The notes under the pieces were generated by a model, which was given only the letters and a program-made list of their open reading frames with translations, ran no database searches and had not been told where the DNA came from. This document shows, in pieces, positions 37,664 through 52,700 of a stretch of 64,000 bases of DNA (positions are counted from its first letter, which is position 1; every line of letters starts with the position of its first letter). This DNA is from Nematostella vectensis. Its lineage: Eukaryota > Cnidaria > Anthozoa > Actiniaria > Edwardsiidae. The stretch is taken from assembly GCF_932526225.1 (NCBI RefSeq), contig NC_064035.1, positions 498,501 through 562,500 on the forward strand. Direction: 5' to 3'. The position numbers were made by a program, and so were the translations under genes.

Positions 37664-40289
37664 TATCGATACTTAATTATACTGTTCTTGGTGTGTCATG
37701 ACATAAAAAGAAGGTATAGGGACATTTTTATGTACTCTCAGCATCTGTGATATGCTCATGCTATGTTCAGGATCCTGTACATATTTTATGCACACAAGAA
37801 CTAACTAGATTCCTTGGATAACTTGATTAAGTAGATTCTAACATAGAGCATAGCGCTCGATAGATTGATATACCTTTTTTTCCGAGTATACTGTTTTATT
37901 TTTCCTAATGTTACTTTTTTGAATTTACATCCGGAAAAAAAAATATCGATTGTAACCTTTTGCAGGTTACACTCGTAAAACAAATACCCGAATGTAACCC
38001 TGAAGCTTTTCCCGAATGTAACCTCGAGTCCGATGGTGACTTTGCTTGGGATAGTTTACGATACCAATAGTATTTAAAGTAATTTTCATTACAATTCCCT
38101 TCAGCAATGCCACGTTAGACTTTCGTTGCGGGCACTTGACTTCTAACGCAGCGACCCGGGTTCGATTCCCGCTGATAGCCCATTTTTTTTCTTTATTTTT
38201 TTTTAAATATCGATACTTAATTATACTGTTCTTGGTGTGTCATGACATAAAAAGAAGGTATAGGGACATTTTTATGTACTCTCAGCATCTTTGATGTGCT
38301 CATGCTTTGTTCAGGATCCTGTACATATTTTATGCACACAAGAACTAACTAGATTCCTTGGATAACTTGATTAAGTAGATTCTAACATAGAGCATAGCGC
38401 TCGATAGATTGATATACCTTTTTTTCCGAGTATACTGTTTTATTTTTCCTAATGTTACTTTTTGGAATTTACATTCGGAAAAAAAAATTATCGATTGTAA
38501 CCTTTTGGAGGTTACACTCGTAAAACAAATTCCCGAATGTAACCCTGAAGCTTTTCCCGAATGTAACCTCCAGTCCGATGGTGACTTTGCTTGGGATAGT
38601 TTACGATACCAATAGTATTAAAAGTAATTTTCATTACAATTCCCTTCAGCAATGCCACGTTAGTCTTTCGTTGCGGGCACTTGACTACTAACGCAGCGAC
38701 CCGGGTTCTATTCCCGCTGATAGCCTATTTTTTTTTCTTTATTTTTTTTTTAAATATCGATACTTAATTATACTGTTCTTGGTGTGTCATGACATAAAAA
38801 GAAGGTATAGGGACATTTTTATGTACTCTCAGCATCTTTGATGTGCTCATGCTTTGTTCAGGATCCTGTACATATTTTATGCACACAAGACCTAACTAGA
38901 TTCCTTGGATAACTTGATTAAGTAGATTTTAACATAGAGCATAGCGCTCGATAGATTGATATACCTTTTTTTCCGAGTATACTGTTTTATTTTTCCTAAT
39001 GTTACTTTTTGGAATTTACATTCGGAAAAAAAATTATCGATTATAACCTTTTGGAGGTTACACTCGTAAAACAAATTCCCGAATGTAACCCTGAAGCTTT
39101 TCCCGAATGTAACCTCCAGTCCGATGGTGACTTTGCTTGGGATAGTTTACGATACCAATAGTATTAAAAGTAATTTCCATTACAATTCCCTTCAGCAATG
39201 CCACGTTAGTCTTATGTTGCGGGCACTTGACTACTAACGCAGCGACCCGGGTTCTATTCCCGCTGAAAGCCTATTTTTTTTCTTTATTTTTTTTTTTAAA
39301 TATCGATACTTAATTATACTGTTCTTGATGTGTCATGACATAAAAAGAAGGTATAGGGACATTTTTATGTACTCTCAGCATCTTTGATGTGCTCATGCTT
39401 TGTTCAGGATCCTGTACATATTTTATGCACACAAGAACTAACTAGATTCCTTGGATAACTTGATTAAGTAGATTCTAACATAGAGCATAGCGCTCGATAG
39501 ATTGATATACCTTTTTTTCCAAGTGTACTGTTTTATTTTTCCTAATGTTAGTTTTTGGAATTTACATTCGGAAAAAAAATTATCGATTGTAACCTTTTGG
39601 AGGTTACACTCGTAAAACAAATTCCCGAATGTAACCCTGAAACTTTTCCCGAATGTAACCTCCAGTCCGATGGTGACTTTGCTTGGGATAGTTTACGATA
39701 CCAATAGAATTAAAAGTAATTTTCATTCCAATTCCCTTCAGCAATGCCACGTTAGTCTTTCGTTGCGGGCACTTGACTTCTAACGCAGCGACCCGGGTTC
39801 GATTCCCGCTGATAGCCCATCTTTTTTCTTTATTTTTTTTTAAATATCGATACTTAATTATACTGTTCTTGGTGTGTCATGACATAAAAAGAAGGTATAG
39901 GAAATTTTTATGTAATCTCAGCATCTTTGATGTGCTCATGCTTTGTTCAGGATCCTGTACATATTTTATGCACACAAGAACTAACTAGATTCCTTGGATA
40001 ACTTGATTAAGTAGATTCTAACATAGAGCATAGCGCTCGATAGATTGATATACCTTTTTTTCCGAGTATACTGTTTTATTTTTCCTAATGTTACTTTTTG
40101 GAATTTACATTCGGAAAAAAAAATTATCGATTGTAACCTTTTGGAGGTTACACTCGTAAAACAAATTCCCGAATGTAACCCTGAAGCTTTTCCCGAATGT
40201 AACCTCCAGTCCGATGGTGACTTTGCTTGGGATAGTTTACGATACCAATAGTATTAAAAGTAATTTTCATTACAATTCCCTTCAGCAAT
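36470..40289 (+). repeat. Mixed alpha and beta units between gamma blocks
   Basis: The unit at 37561 has alpha marks (CTGTGATATGCTCATGCTATG, CATCCGG, TTTTGCAGG) and is followed at 38109 by beta marks (GACTTCTAAC, CCCATTTT). The units at 39200 and 39746 carry CAAGTGTAC with GAAACTTTT and GACTTCTAAC like those at 8663 and 9207. The order suggests an older array invaded by or exchanged with gamma dimers. Confidence 0.6.
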
Positions 40290-43200
40290 GCCACGTTAGT
40301 CTTTCCTTGCGGGCACTTGACTACTAACGCAGCGACCCGGGTTCTATTCCCGCTGATAGCCTATTTTTTGTTTCTTTATTTTTTTTTTTAAATATCGATA
40401 CTTAATTATACTGTTCTTGGTGTGTCATGACATAAAAAGAAGGTATAGGGACATTTTTTATGTACTCTCAGCATCTTTGATGTGCTCATGCTTTGTTCAG
40501 GATCCTGTACATATTTTATGCACACAAGACCTAACTAGACCTAACTAACCTTGGATAACTTGATTAAGTAGATTCTAACATAGAGCATAGCGCTCGATAG
40601 ATTGATATACCTTTTTTTCCGAGTATACTGTTTTATTTTTCCTAATGTTACTTTTTGGAATCTACATTCGGAAAAAAAAAAATTATCGATTGTAACCTTT
40701 TGGAGGTTACACTCGTAAAACAAATTCCCGAATGTAACCCTGAAGCTTTTCCCGAATGTAACCTCCAGTCCGATGGTGACTTTGCTTGGGATAGTTTACG
40801 ATACCAATAGTATTAAAAGTAATTTTCATTACAATTCCCTTCAGCAATGCCACGTTAGTCTTCCGTTGCGGGCACTTGACTACTAACGCAGCGACCCGAG
40901 TTCGATTCCCGCTGATAGCCTATTTTTTTTTCTTTATTTTTTTTTTAAATATCGATACTTAATTATACTGTTCTTGGTGTGTCATTACATAAAAAGAAGG
41001 TATATTGACATTTTTATGTACTCTCAGCATCTTTGATGTGCTCATGCTTTGTTCAGGATCCTGTACATATTTTATGCACACAAGAACTAACTAGATTCCT
41101 TGGATAACTTGATTAAATAGATTCTAACATAGAGCATAGCGCTCGATAGATTGATATACCTTTTTTTCCGAGTATACTGTTTTATTTTTCCTAATGTTAC
41201 TTTTTGGAATTTACCTTCGGAAAAAAAATTATCGATTATAACCTTTTGGAGGTTACACTCGTAAAACAAATTCCCGAATGTAACCCTGAAGCTTTTCCCG
41301 AATGTAACCTCCAGTCCGATGGTGACTTTGCTTGGGATAGTTTACGATACCAATAGTATTAAAAGTAATTTCCATTACAATTCCCTTCAGCAATGCCACA
41401 TTAGTCTTATGTTGCGGGCACTTGACTACTAACGCAGCGACCCGGGTTCTATTCCCGCTGATAGCCTATTTTTTTTCTTTATTTTTTTTTTAAATATCGA
41501 TACTTAATTATACTGTTCTTGGTGTGTCATGACATAAAAAGAAGGTATAGGGACATTTTTATGTACTCTCAGCATCTTTGATGTGCTCATGCTTTGTTCA
41601 GGATCCTGTACATATTTTATGCACACAAGAACTAACTAGATTCCTTGGATAACTTGATTAAGTAGATTCTAACATAGAGCATAGCGCTCGATAGATTGAT
41701 ATACCTTTTTTTCCGAGTATACTGTTTTATTTTTCCTAATGTTACTTTTTGGAATTTACATTCGGAAAAAAAAATTATCGATTGTAACCTTTTGGAGGTT
41801 ACACTCGTAAAACAAATTCCCGAATGTAACCCTGAAACTTTTCCCGAATGTAACCTCCAGTCCGATGGTGACTTTGCTTGGGATAGTTTACGATACCAAT
41901 AGTATTAAAAGTAATTTTCATTACAATTCCCTTCAGCAATGCCACGTTAGCCTTTCCTTGCGGGCACTTGACTACTAACGCAGCGACCCGGGTTCTATTC
42001 CCGCTGATAGCCTATTTTTTTTTCTTTATTTTTTTTTTTAAATATCGATACTTAATTATACTGTTCTTGGTGTGTCATGACATAAAAAGAAGGTATAGAG
42101 GCATTTTTATGTACTCTCAGCATCTTTGATGTGCTCATGCTTTGTTCAGGATCCTGTACATATATTATGCACACAAGACCTAACTAGACCGAACTAACCT
42201 TGGATAACTTGATTAAGTAGATTCTAACATAGAGCATAGCGCTCGATAGATTGATATACCTTTTTTTCCGAGTATACTGTTTTATTTTTCCTAATGTTAC
42301 TTTTTGGAATCTACATTCGGAAAAAAAAATTATCGATTGTAACCTTTTGGAGGTTACACTCGTAAAACAAATTCCCGAATGTAACCCTGAAGCTTTTCCC
42401 GAATGTAACCTCCAGTCCGATGGTGACTTTGCTTGGGATAGTTTACGATACCAATAGCATTAAAAGTAATTTTCATTACAATTCCCTTCAGCAATGCCAC
42501 GTTAGTCTTCCGTTGCGGGCACTTGACTACTAACGCAGCTACCCGAGTTTGATTCCCGCTGATAGCCTATTTTTTTTTTCTTTATTTTTTTTTTAAATAT
42601 CGATACTTAATTATACTGTTCTTGGTGTGTCATGACATAAAAAGAAGGTATAGGGACATTTTTATGTACTCTCAGCATCTTTGATGTGCTCATGCTTTGT
42701 TCAGGATCCTGTACATATTTTATGCACACAAGAACTAACTAGATTCCTTGGATAACTTCATTAAGTAGATTCTAACATAGAGCATAGCGCTCGATAGATT
42801 GATATACCTTTTTTTCCGAGTATACTGTTTTATTTTTCCTAATGTTACTTTTTGGAATTTACATTCGGAAAAAAAAATTATCGATTGTAACCTTTTGGAG
42901 GTTACACTCGTAAAACAAATTCCCGAATGTAACCCTGAAACTTTTCCCGAATGTAACCTCCAGTCCGATGGTGACTTTGCTTGGGATAGTTTACGATACC
43001 AATAGTATTAAAAGTAATTTTCATTACAATTCCCTTCAGCAATGCCACGTTAGTCTTTCCTTGCGGGCACTTGACTACTAACGCAGCGACCCGGGTTCTA
43101 TTCCCGCTGATAGCCTATTTTTTTTTCTTTATTTTTTTTTTAAATATCGATACTTAATTATACTGTTCTTGGTGTGTCATGACATAAAAAGAAGGTATAG

Positions 43201-44143
43201 AGACATTTTTATGTACTCTCAGCATCTTTGATGTGCTCATGCTTTGTTCAGGATCCTGTACATATATTATGCACACAAGACCTAACTAGACCGAACTAAC
43301 CTTGGATAACTTGATTAAGTAGATTCTAACATAGAGCATAGCGCTCGATAGATTGATATACCTTTTTTTCCGAGTATACTGTTTTATTTTTCCTAATGTT
43401 ACTTTTTGGAATCTACATTCGGAAAAAAAAATTATCGATTGTAACCTTTTGGAGGTTACACTCGTAAAACAAATTCCCGAATGTAACCCTGAAGCTTTTC
43501 CCGAATGTAACCTCCAGTCCGATGGTGACTTTGCTTGGGATAGTTTACGATACCAATAGCATTAAAAGTAATTTTCATTACAATTCCCTTCAGCAATGCC
43601 ACGTTAGTCTTCCGTTGCGGGCACTTGACTACTAACGCAGCTACCCGAGTTTGATTCCCGCTGATAGCCTATTTTTTTTTCTTTATTTTTTTTTTAAATA
43701 TCGATACTTAATTATACTGTTCTTGGTGTGTCATTACATAAAAAGAAGGTATAGGGACATTTTTATGTACTCTCAGCATCTTTGATGTGCTCATGCTTTG
43801 TTCAGGATCCTGTACATATTTTATGCACACAAGAACTAACTATATTCCTTGGATAACTTCATTAAGTAGATTCTAACATAGAGCATAGCGCTCGATAGAT
43901 TGATATACCTTTTTTTCCGAGTATACTGTTTTATTCTTCCTAATGTTACTTTTTGGAATTTACATTCGGAAAAAAAATTATCGATTGTAACCTTTTGGAG
44001 GTTACACTCGTAAAACAAATTCCCGAATGTAACCCTGAAGCTTTTCCCGAATGTAACCTCCAGTCCGATGGTGACTTTGCTTGGGATAGTTTACGATACC
44101 AATAGTATTAAAAGTAATTTTCATTACAATTCCCTTCAGCAAT
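40290..44143 (+). repeat. Gamma dimer repeat, block 2
   Basis: Long units at 40290, 41941 and 43044 alternate with normal units. The units at 41395/41941 and 42496/43044 form dimers with a 1102-1103 bp offset, sharing GAAACTTTTCCCG, ACCGAACTAACC, ATAGCATTAAAAG and GAGTTTGATTCC. In the last case the B box reads GTTTGATTCC. This block was expanded separately from block 1. Confidence 0.8.
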
Positions 44144-47100
44144 GCCACGTTAGTATTTCCTTGCGGGCACTTGACTACTAACGCAGCGACCCGGGTTCGA
44201 TTCCCGCTGATAGCCTATTTTTTTTCTTTATTTTTTTTTTAAATATCGATACTTAATTATACTGTTCTTGGTGTGTCATGACATAAAAAGAAGGTATAGG
44301 GACATTTTTATGTACTCTCAGCATCTTTGATGTGCTCATGCTTTGTTCAGGATCCTGTACATATTTTATGCACACAAGAACTAACTAGATTCCTTGGATA
44401 ACTTGATTAAGTAGATTCTAACATAGAGCATAGCGCTCGATAGATTGATATACCTTTTTTTCCGAGTATACTGTTTTATTTTTCCTAATGTTACTTTTTG
44501 GAATTTACATTCGGAAAAAAAATTATCGATTGTAACCTTTTGGAGGTTACACTCGTAAAACAAATTCCCGAATGTAACCCTGAAGCTTTTCCCGAATGTA
44601 TCCTCCAGTTCGATGGTGACTTTGCTTGGGATAGTTTACGATACCAATAGTATTAAAAGTAATTTTCATTACAATTCCCTTCAGCAATGCCACGTTAGTC
44701 TTTCGTTGCGGGCACTTGACTACTAACGCAGCGACCCGGGTTCGATTCCCGCTGATAGCCTATTTTTTTTCTTTATTTTTTTTTTTTTTAAATATCGATA
44801 CTTAATTATACTGTTCTTGGTGTGTCATGACATAAAAAAAAGGTATAGGGACATTTTTATGTACTCTCAGCATCTTTGATGTGCTCATGCTTTGTTCAGG
44901 ATCCTGTACATATTTTATGCACACAAGAACTAACTAGATTCCTTGGATAACTTGATTAAGTAGATTCTAACATAGAGCATAGCGCTCGATAGATTGATAT
45001 ACCTTTTTTTCCGAGTATACTGTTTTATTTTTCCTAATGTTACTTTTAGGAATTTACATTCGGAAAAAAAATTATCGATTATAACCTTTTGGAGGTTACA
45101 CTCGTAAAACAAATTCCCGAATGTAACCCTGAAGCTTTTCCCGAATGTAACCTCCAGTCCGATGGTGACTTTGCTTAGGATAGTTTACGATACCAATAGT
45201 ATTAAAAGTAATTTTCATTACAATTCCCTTCAGCAATGCTACGTTAGTCTTTCGTTGCGGGCACTTGACTACTAACGCAGCGACCCGGGTTCGATTCCCG
45301 CTGATAGCCTATTTTTGTTTTCTTCATTTTTTTTTTTAAATATCGATACTTAATTATACTGTTCTTGGTGTGTCATGACATAAAAATAAGGTATAGGGAC
45401 ATTTTTATGTACTCTCAGCATCTTTGATGTGCTCATGCTTTGTTCAGGATCCTGTACATATTCTATGCACACAAGAACTAACTAGATTCCTTGGATAACT
45501 TGATTAAGTAGATTCTAACATAGAGCATAGCGCTCGATAGATTGATATACCTTTTTTTCCGAGTATACTGTTTTATTTTTCCTAATGTTACTTTTTGGAA
45601 TTTACATTCGGAAAAAAAAATTATCGATTGTAACCTTTTGGAGGTTACACTCGTAAAACAAATTCCCGAATGTAACCCTGAAGCTTTTCCCGAATGTAAC
45701 CTCCAGTGCGATGGTGACTTTGCTTGGGATAGTTTACGATACCAATAGTATTAAAAGTAATTTTCATTACAATTCCCTTCAGCAATGCCACGTTAGTCTT
45801 TCGTTGCGGGCACTTGACTACTAACGCAGCGACCCGGGTTCGATTCCCGCTGATAGCCTATTTTTTTTTTCTTTATTTTTTTTTTAAATATCGATACTTA
45901 ATTATACTGTTCTTGGTGTGTCATGACATAAAAAAAAGGTATATTGACATTTTTATGTACTCTCAGCATCTTTGATGTGCTCATGCTTTGTTCAGGATCC
46001 TGTACATATTTTATGCACACAAGAACTAACTAGATTCCTTGGATAACTTGATTAAGTAGATTCTAACATAGAGCATAGCGCTCGATAGATTGATATACCT
46101 TTTTTTCCGAGTATACTGTTTTATTTTTCCTAATGTTACTTTTTGGAATTTACATTCGGAAAAAAAAATTATCGATTATAACCTTTTGGAGGTTACACTC
46201 GTAAAACAAATTCCCGAATGTAACCCTGAAGCTTTTCCCGAATGTAACCTCCAGTCCGATGGTGACTTTGCTTAGGATAGTTTACGATACCAATAGTATT
46301 AAAAGTGATTTTCATTACAATTCTCTTCAGCAATGCCACGTTAGTCTTTCGTTGCGTGCACTTAACTACTAACGCAGCGACCCGGGTTCGATTCCCGCTG
46401 ATAGCCTATTTTTTTATTTTTATTTTTTTAAATATCGATACTTAATTATACTGTTCTTGGTGTGTCATGACATAAAAAAAAGGTATAGGGACATTTTTAT
46501 GTACTCTCAGCATCTTTGATGTGCTCATGCTTTGTTCAGGATCCTGTACATATTTTATGCACACAAGAACTAACTAGATTCCTTGGATAACTTGATTAAG
46601 TAGATTCTAACATAGAGCATAGCGGTCGATAGATTGATATACCTTTTTTTCCGAGTATACTGTTTTATTTTTCCTAATGTTACTTTTTGGAATTTACATT
46701 CCGAAAAAAAATTATCGATTATAACCTTTTGGAGGTTACACTCGTAAAACAAATTCCCGAATGTAACCCTGAAGCTTTTCCCGAATGTAACCTCCAGTCC
46801 GATGGTGACTTTGCTTGGGATAGTTTACGATACCAATAGTATTAAAAGTAATTTTCATTACAATTCCCTTCAGCAATGCCACGTTAGTCTTTCGTTGCGG
46901 GCACTTGACTACTAACGCAGCTACCCGGGTTCGATTCCCGCTGATAGCCTATTTTTTTTTTTCTTTTTTTTTTTTTTAAATATCGATACTTAATTATACT
47001 GTTCTTGGTGTGTCATGACATAAAAAGAAGGTATAGGGACATTTTTATGTACTCTCAGCATCTTTGATGTGCTCATGCTTTGTTCAGGATCCTGTACATA

Positions 47101-49581
47101 TTTTATGCACACAAGAACTAACGATAGTCCTTGGATAACTTGATTAAGTAGATTCTAACATAGAGCATAGCGCTCGATAGATTGATATACCTTTTTTCCG
47201 AGTATACTGTTTTATTTTTCCTAATGTTACTTTTTGGAATTTACATTCGGAAAAAAAAATTATCGATTGTAACCTTTTGGAGGTTACACTCGTAAAACAA
47301 ATTCCCGAATGTAACCTCCAGTGCGATGGTGACTTTGCTTGGGATAGTTTACGATACCAATAGTATTAAAAGTAATTTTCATTACAATTCCCTTCAGCAA
47401 TGCCACGTTAGTCTTTCGTTGCGGGCACTTGACTACTAACGCAGCGACCCGGGTTCGATTCCCGCTGATAGCCTTTTTTTTTTTCTTTTTTTTTTTTTTA
47501 AATATCGATACTTAATTATACTGTTCTTGGTGTGTCATGACATAAAAAAAAGGTATAGGGACATTTTTATGTACTCTCAGCATCTGTGAAGTGCTCAAGC
47601 TATGTTCAGGATCCTGTACATATTTTATGCACACAAGAACTAACTTGATTCCTTGGATAACTTGATTAAGTAGATTCTAACATAGAGCATAGCGCTCGAT
47701 AGATTGATATACCTTTTTTTCCGAGTATACTGTTTTATTTTTCCTAATGTTACTTTTTGGAATTTACATTCGGAAAAAAAATTATCGATTGTAACCTTTT
47801 GCAGGTTACACTCGTAAAACAAATTCCCGAATGTAACCCTGAAGCTTTTCCCGAATGTAACCTCCAGTCCGATGGTGACTTTGCTTGGGATAGTTTACGA
47901 TACCAATAGTATTAAAAGTAATTTTCATTCCAATTCCCTTCAGCAATGCCACGTTAGTCTTTCGTTGCGGGCACTTGACTACTAACGCAGCGACCCGGGT
48001 TCGATTCCCGCTGATAGCCTATTTGTTTTTCTTTTTTTTTTTTAAATATCGATACTTAATTATCCTGTTCTTGGTGTGTCATGACATAAAAAGAAGGTAT
48101 AGGGACATTTTTATGTACTCTCAGCATCTGTGATGTGCTCATGCTTTGTTCAGGATCCTGTACATATTTTATGCACACAAGAACTAACTAGATTCCTTGG
48201 ATAACTTGATTAAGTAGATTCTAACATAGAGCATAGCGCTCGATAGATTGATATACCTTTTTTTCCGAGTATACTGTTTTATTTTTCCTAATGTTACTTT
48301 TTGGAATTTACATTCGGAAAAAAAATTATCGATTGTAACCTTTTGGAGGTTACACTCGTAAAACAAATTCCCGAATGTAACCCTGAAGCTTTTCCCGAAT
48401 GTAACCTCCAGTCCGATGGTGACTTTGCTTAGGATAGTTTACGATACCAATAGTATTAAAATTAATTTTCATTACAATTCCCTTCAGCAATGCCACGTTA
48501 GTCTTTCGTTGCGGGCACTTGACTACTAACGCAGCGACCCGGGTTCGATTCCCGCTGATAGCCTATTTTTTTTTTTTTTTTTTTTTTAAATATCGATACT
48601 TAATTATACTGTTCTTGGTGTGTCATGACATAAAAAAAAGGTATAGGGACATTTTTATGTACTCTCAGCATCTTTGATGTGCTCAAGCTTTGTTCAGGAT
48701 CCTGTACATATTTTATGCACACAAGAACTAACTAGATTCCTTGGATAACTTGATTAAGTAGATTCTAACATAGAGCATAGCGCTCGATAGATTGATATAA
48801 CTTTTTTTCAGAGTATACTGTTTTATTTTTCCTAATGTTACTTTTTGGAATTTACATTCGGAAAAAATATTATCGATTGTAACCTTTTGGAGGTTACACT
48901 CGTAAAACAAATTCCCGAATGTAACCCTGAAGCTTTTCCCGAATGTAACCTCCAGTCCGATGGTGACTTTGCTTGGGATAGTTTACGATACCAATAGTAT
49001 TAAAAGTAATTTTCATTACAATTCCCTTCAGCAATGCCACGTTAGTCTTTCGTTGCGGGCACTTGACTACTAACGCAGCGACCCGGGTTCGATTCCCGCT
49101 GATAGCCTATTTTTTTTTCCTTTTTTTTTTTTTTAATATCGATACTTAATTATACTGTTCTTGGTGTGTCATGACATAAAAAGAAGGTATAGGGACATTT
49201 TTATGTACTCTCAGCATCTTTGATGTGCTCATGCTTTGTTCAGGATCCTGTACATATTTTATGCACACAAGAACTAACTAGATTCCTTGGATAACTTGAT
49301 TAAGTAGATTCTAACATAGAGCATAGCGCTCGATAGATTGATATACCTTTTTTTCCGAGTATACTGTTTTATTTTTCCTAATGTTACTTTTTGGAATTTA
49401 CATTCGGAAAAAAAATTATCGATTGTAACCTTTTGGAGGTTACACTCGTAAAACAAATTCCCGAATGTAACCCTGAAGCTTTTCCCGAATGTAACCTCCA
49501 GTCCGATGGTGACTTTGCTTGGGATAGTTTACGATACCAATAGTATTAAAAGTAATTTTCATTACAATTCCCTTCAGCAAT
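44144..49581 (+). repeat. Alpha subfamily, left part of the right-hand block
   Basis: The alpha marks return: GAGTATAC throughout, GTTTTCTTC in some T tracts, and CTGTGAAG with GCTATG in the unit at 47402. No gene or RNA other than the tRNA-like elements was seen. No exact higher-order period was found here, though several units share AAAAAAAAGG in place of AAAAGAAGG (44836, 45930, 46476, 47548, 48634). Confidence 0.65.
46878..47401 (+). repeat. Shortest unit, 24-bp deletion between direct repeats (unit 87)
   Basis: This unit is 524 bp. At about 47303-47318, ATTCCCGAATGTAACC is followed directly by TCCAGTG, so one of the two adjacent CCCGAATGTAACC copies and the CTGAAGCTTT between them are gone. 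The two copies start 24 bp apart in other units. The loss is the simple product of slippage or recombination between them. Confidence 0.85.
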
Positions 49582-49799
49582 GCCACGTTAGTCTTTCGTT
49601 GCGGGCACTTGACTACTAACGCAGCGACCCGGGTTCGATTCCCGCTGATAGCCTATTTGTTTTTCTTTATTTTTTTTTAAATATCGATACTTAATTATAC
49701 TGTTCTTGGTGTGTCATGACATAAAAAGAAGGTATAGGGACATTTTTATGTACTCACAGCATCTTTGATGTGCTCATGCTATGTTCAGGATCCTGTACA

Positions 49800-52700
49800 T
49801 ATTTTTTGCACACAAGAACTAACTAGATTCCTTGGATAACTTGATTAAGTAGATTCTAACATAGAGCATAGCGCTCGATAGATTGATATACCTTTTTTTC
49901 CGAGTATACTGTTTTATTTTTCCTAATGTTACTTTTTGGAATTTACATTCGGAAAAAAAATTATCGATTGTAACCTTTTGGAGGTTACACTCGTAAAACA
50001 AATTCCCGAATGTAACCCTGAAGCTTTTCCCGAATGTAACCTCCAGTCCGATGGTGACTTTGCTTGGGATAGTTTACGATACCAATAGTATTAAAAGTAA
50101 TTTTCATTACAATTCCCTTCAGCAATGCCACGTTAGTCTTTCGTTGCGGGCACTTGACTACTAACGCAGCGACCCGGGTTCGATTCCCGCTGATAGCCTT
50201 TTTTTTTCTTTTCTTTTTTTTTTTTTTTTAAATATCGATACTTAATTATACTGTTCTTGGTGTGTCATGACATAAAAAGAAGGTATAGGGACATTTTTAT
50301 GTACTCTCAGCATCTGTGATGTGCTCATGCTATGTTCAGGATCCTGTACATATTTTATGCACACAAGAACTAACTAGATTCCTTGGATAACTTGATTAAG
50401 TAGATTCTAACATAGAGCATAGCGCTCGATAGATTGATATACCTTTTTTTCCGAGTATACTGTTTTATTTTTCCTAATGTTACTTTTTTGAATTTACATC
50501 CGGAAAAAAAAATATCGATTGTAACCTTTTGCAGGTTACACTCGTAAAACAAATTCCCGAATGTAACCCTGAAGCTTTTCCCGAATGTAACCTCCAGTCC
50601 GATGGTGACTTTGCTTGGGATAGTTTACGATACCAATAGTATTTAAAGTAATTTTCATTACGATTCCCTTCAGCAATGCCACGTTAGTCTTTCGTTGCGG
50701 GCACTTGACTACTAACGCAGCGACCCGGGTTCGATTCCCGCTGATAGCCTATTTTTGTTCTCTTCATTTTTTTTTAAAATATCGATACTTAATTATACTG
50801 TTCTTGGTGTGTCATGACATAAAAAGAAGGTATAGGGACATTTTTATGTACTCTCAGCATCTTTGATGTGCTCATGCTATGTTCAGGATCCTGTACATAT
50901 TTTATGCACACAAGAACTAACTAGATTCCTTGGATAACTTGATTAAGTAGATTTTAACATAGAGCATAGCGCTCGATAGATTGATATACCTTTTTTTCCG
51001 AGTATACTGTTTTATTTTTCCTAATGTTACTTTTTGGAATTTACATTCGGAAAAAAAATTATCGATTGTAACCTTTTGGAGGTTACACTCGTAAAACAAA
51101 TTCCCGAATGTAACCCTGAAGCTTTTCCCGAATGTAACCTCCAGTCCGATGGTGACTTTGCTTGGGATAGTTTACGATACCAATAGTATTTAAAGTAATT
51201 TCCATTACAATTCCCTTCAGCAATGCCACGTTAATCTTTCGTTGCGGGCACTTGACTACTAACGCAGCGACCCGGGTTCGATTCCCGCTGATAGCCTATT
51301 TTTTTTTCTTTTTCTTTTTTTTAATATCGATACTTAATTATACTGTTCTTGGTCTGTCATGACATAAAAAGAAGGTATAGGGACATTTTTATGTACTCTC
51401 AGCATCTGTGAAGTGCTCAAGCTATGTTCAGGATCCTGTACATATTTTATGCACACAAGAACTAACTAGATTCCTTGGATAACTTGATTAAGTAGATTCT
51501 AACATAGAGTATAGCGCTCGATAGATTGATATACCTTTTTTTCCGAGTATACTGTTTTATTTTTCCTAATGTGACTTTTTTGAATTTACATCCGGAAAAA
51601 AAAATATCGATTGTAACCTTTTGCAGGTTACACTCGTAAAACAAATTCCCGAATGTAACCCTGAAGCTTTTCCCGAATGTAACCTCCAGTCCGATGGTGA
51701 CTTTGCTTAGGATAGTTTACGATACCAATAGTATTAAAAGTAATTTTCATTACAATTCCCTTCAGCAATGCTACGTTAGTCTTTCGTTGCGGGCACTTGA
51801 CTACTAACGCAGCGACCCGGGTTCTATTCCCGTTGATAGCCTATTTTTGTTTTCTTCATTTTTTTTTTAAATATCGATACTTAATTATACTGTTCTTGGT
51901 GTGTCATGACATAAAAAGAAGGTATAGGGACATTTTTATGTACTCTCAGCATCTTTGATGTGCTCATGCTATGTTCAGGATCCTGTACATATTTTATGCA
52001 CACAAGAACTAACTAGATTCCTTGGATAACTTGATTAAGTAGATTCTAACATAGAGCATAGCGCTCGATAGATTGATATACCTTTTTTTCCGAGTATACT
52101 GTTTTATTTTTCCTAATGTTACTTTTTGGAATTTACATTCGGAAAAAAAATTATCGATTGTAACCTTTTGGAGGTTACACTCGTAAAACAAATTCCCGAA
52201 TGTAACCCTGAAGCTTTTCCCGAATGTAACCTCCAGTCCGATGGTGACTTTGCTTGGGATAGTTTACGATACCAATAGTATTAAAAGTAATTTCCATTAC
52301 AATTCCCTTCAGCAATGCCACGTTAATCTTTCGTTGCGGGCACTTGACTACTAACGCAGCGAACCGGGTTCGATTCCCGCTGATAGCCTATTTTTTTTTC
52401 TTTTTCTTTTTTTAAATATCGATACTTAATTATACTGTTCTTGGTGTGTCATGACATAAAAAGAAGGTATAGGGACATCTTTATGTACTCTCAGCATCTG
52501 TGAAGTGCTCAAGCTATGTTCAGGATCCTGTACATATTTTATGCACACAAGAACTAACTAGATTCCTTGGATAACTTGATTAAGTAGATTCTAACATAGA
52601 GCATAGCGCTCGATAGATTGATATACCTTTTTTTCCGAGTATACTGTTTTATTTTTCCTAATGTTACTTTTTGGAATTTACATTCGGAAAAAAAATTATC

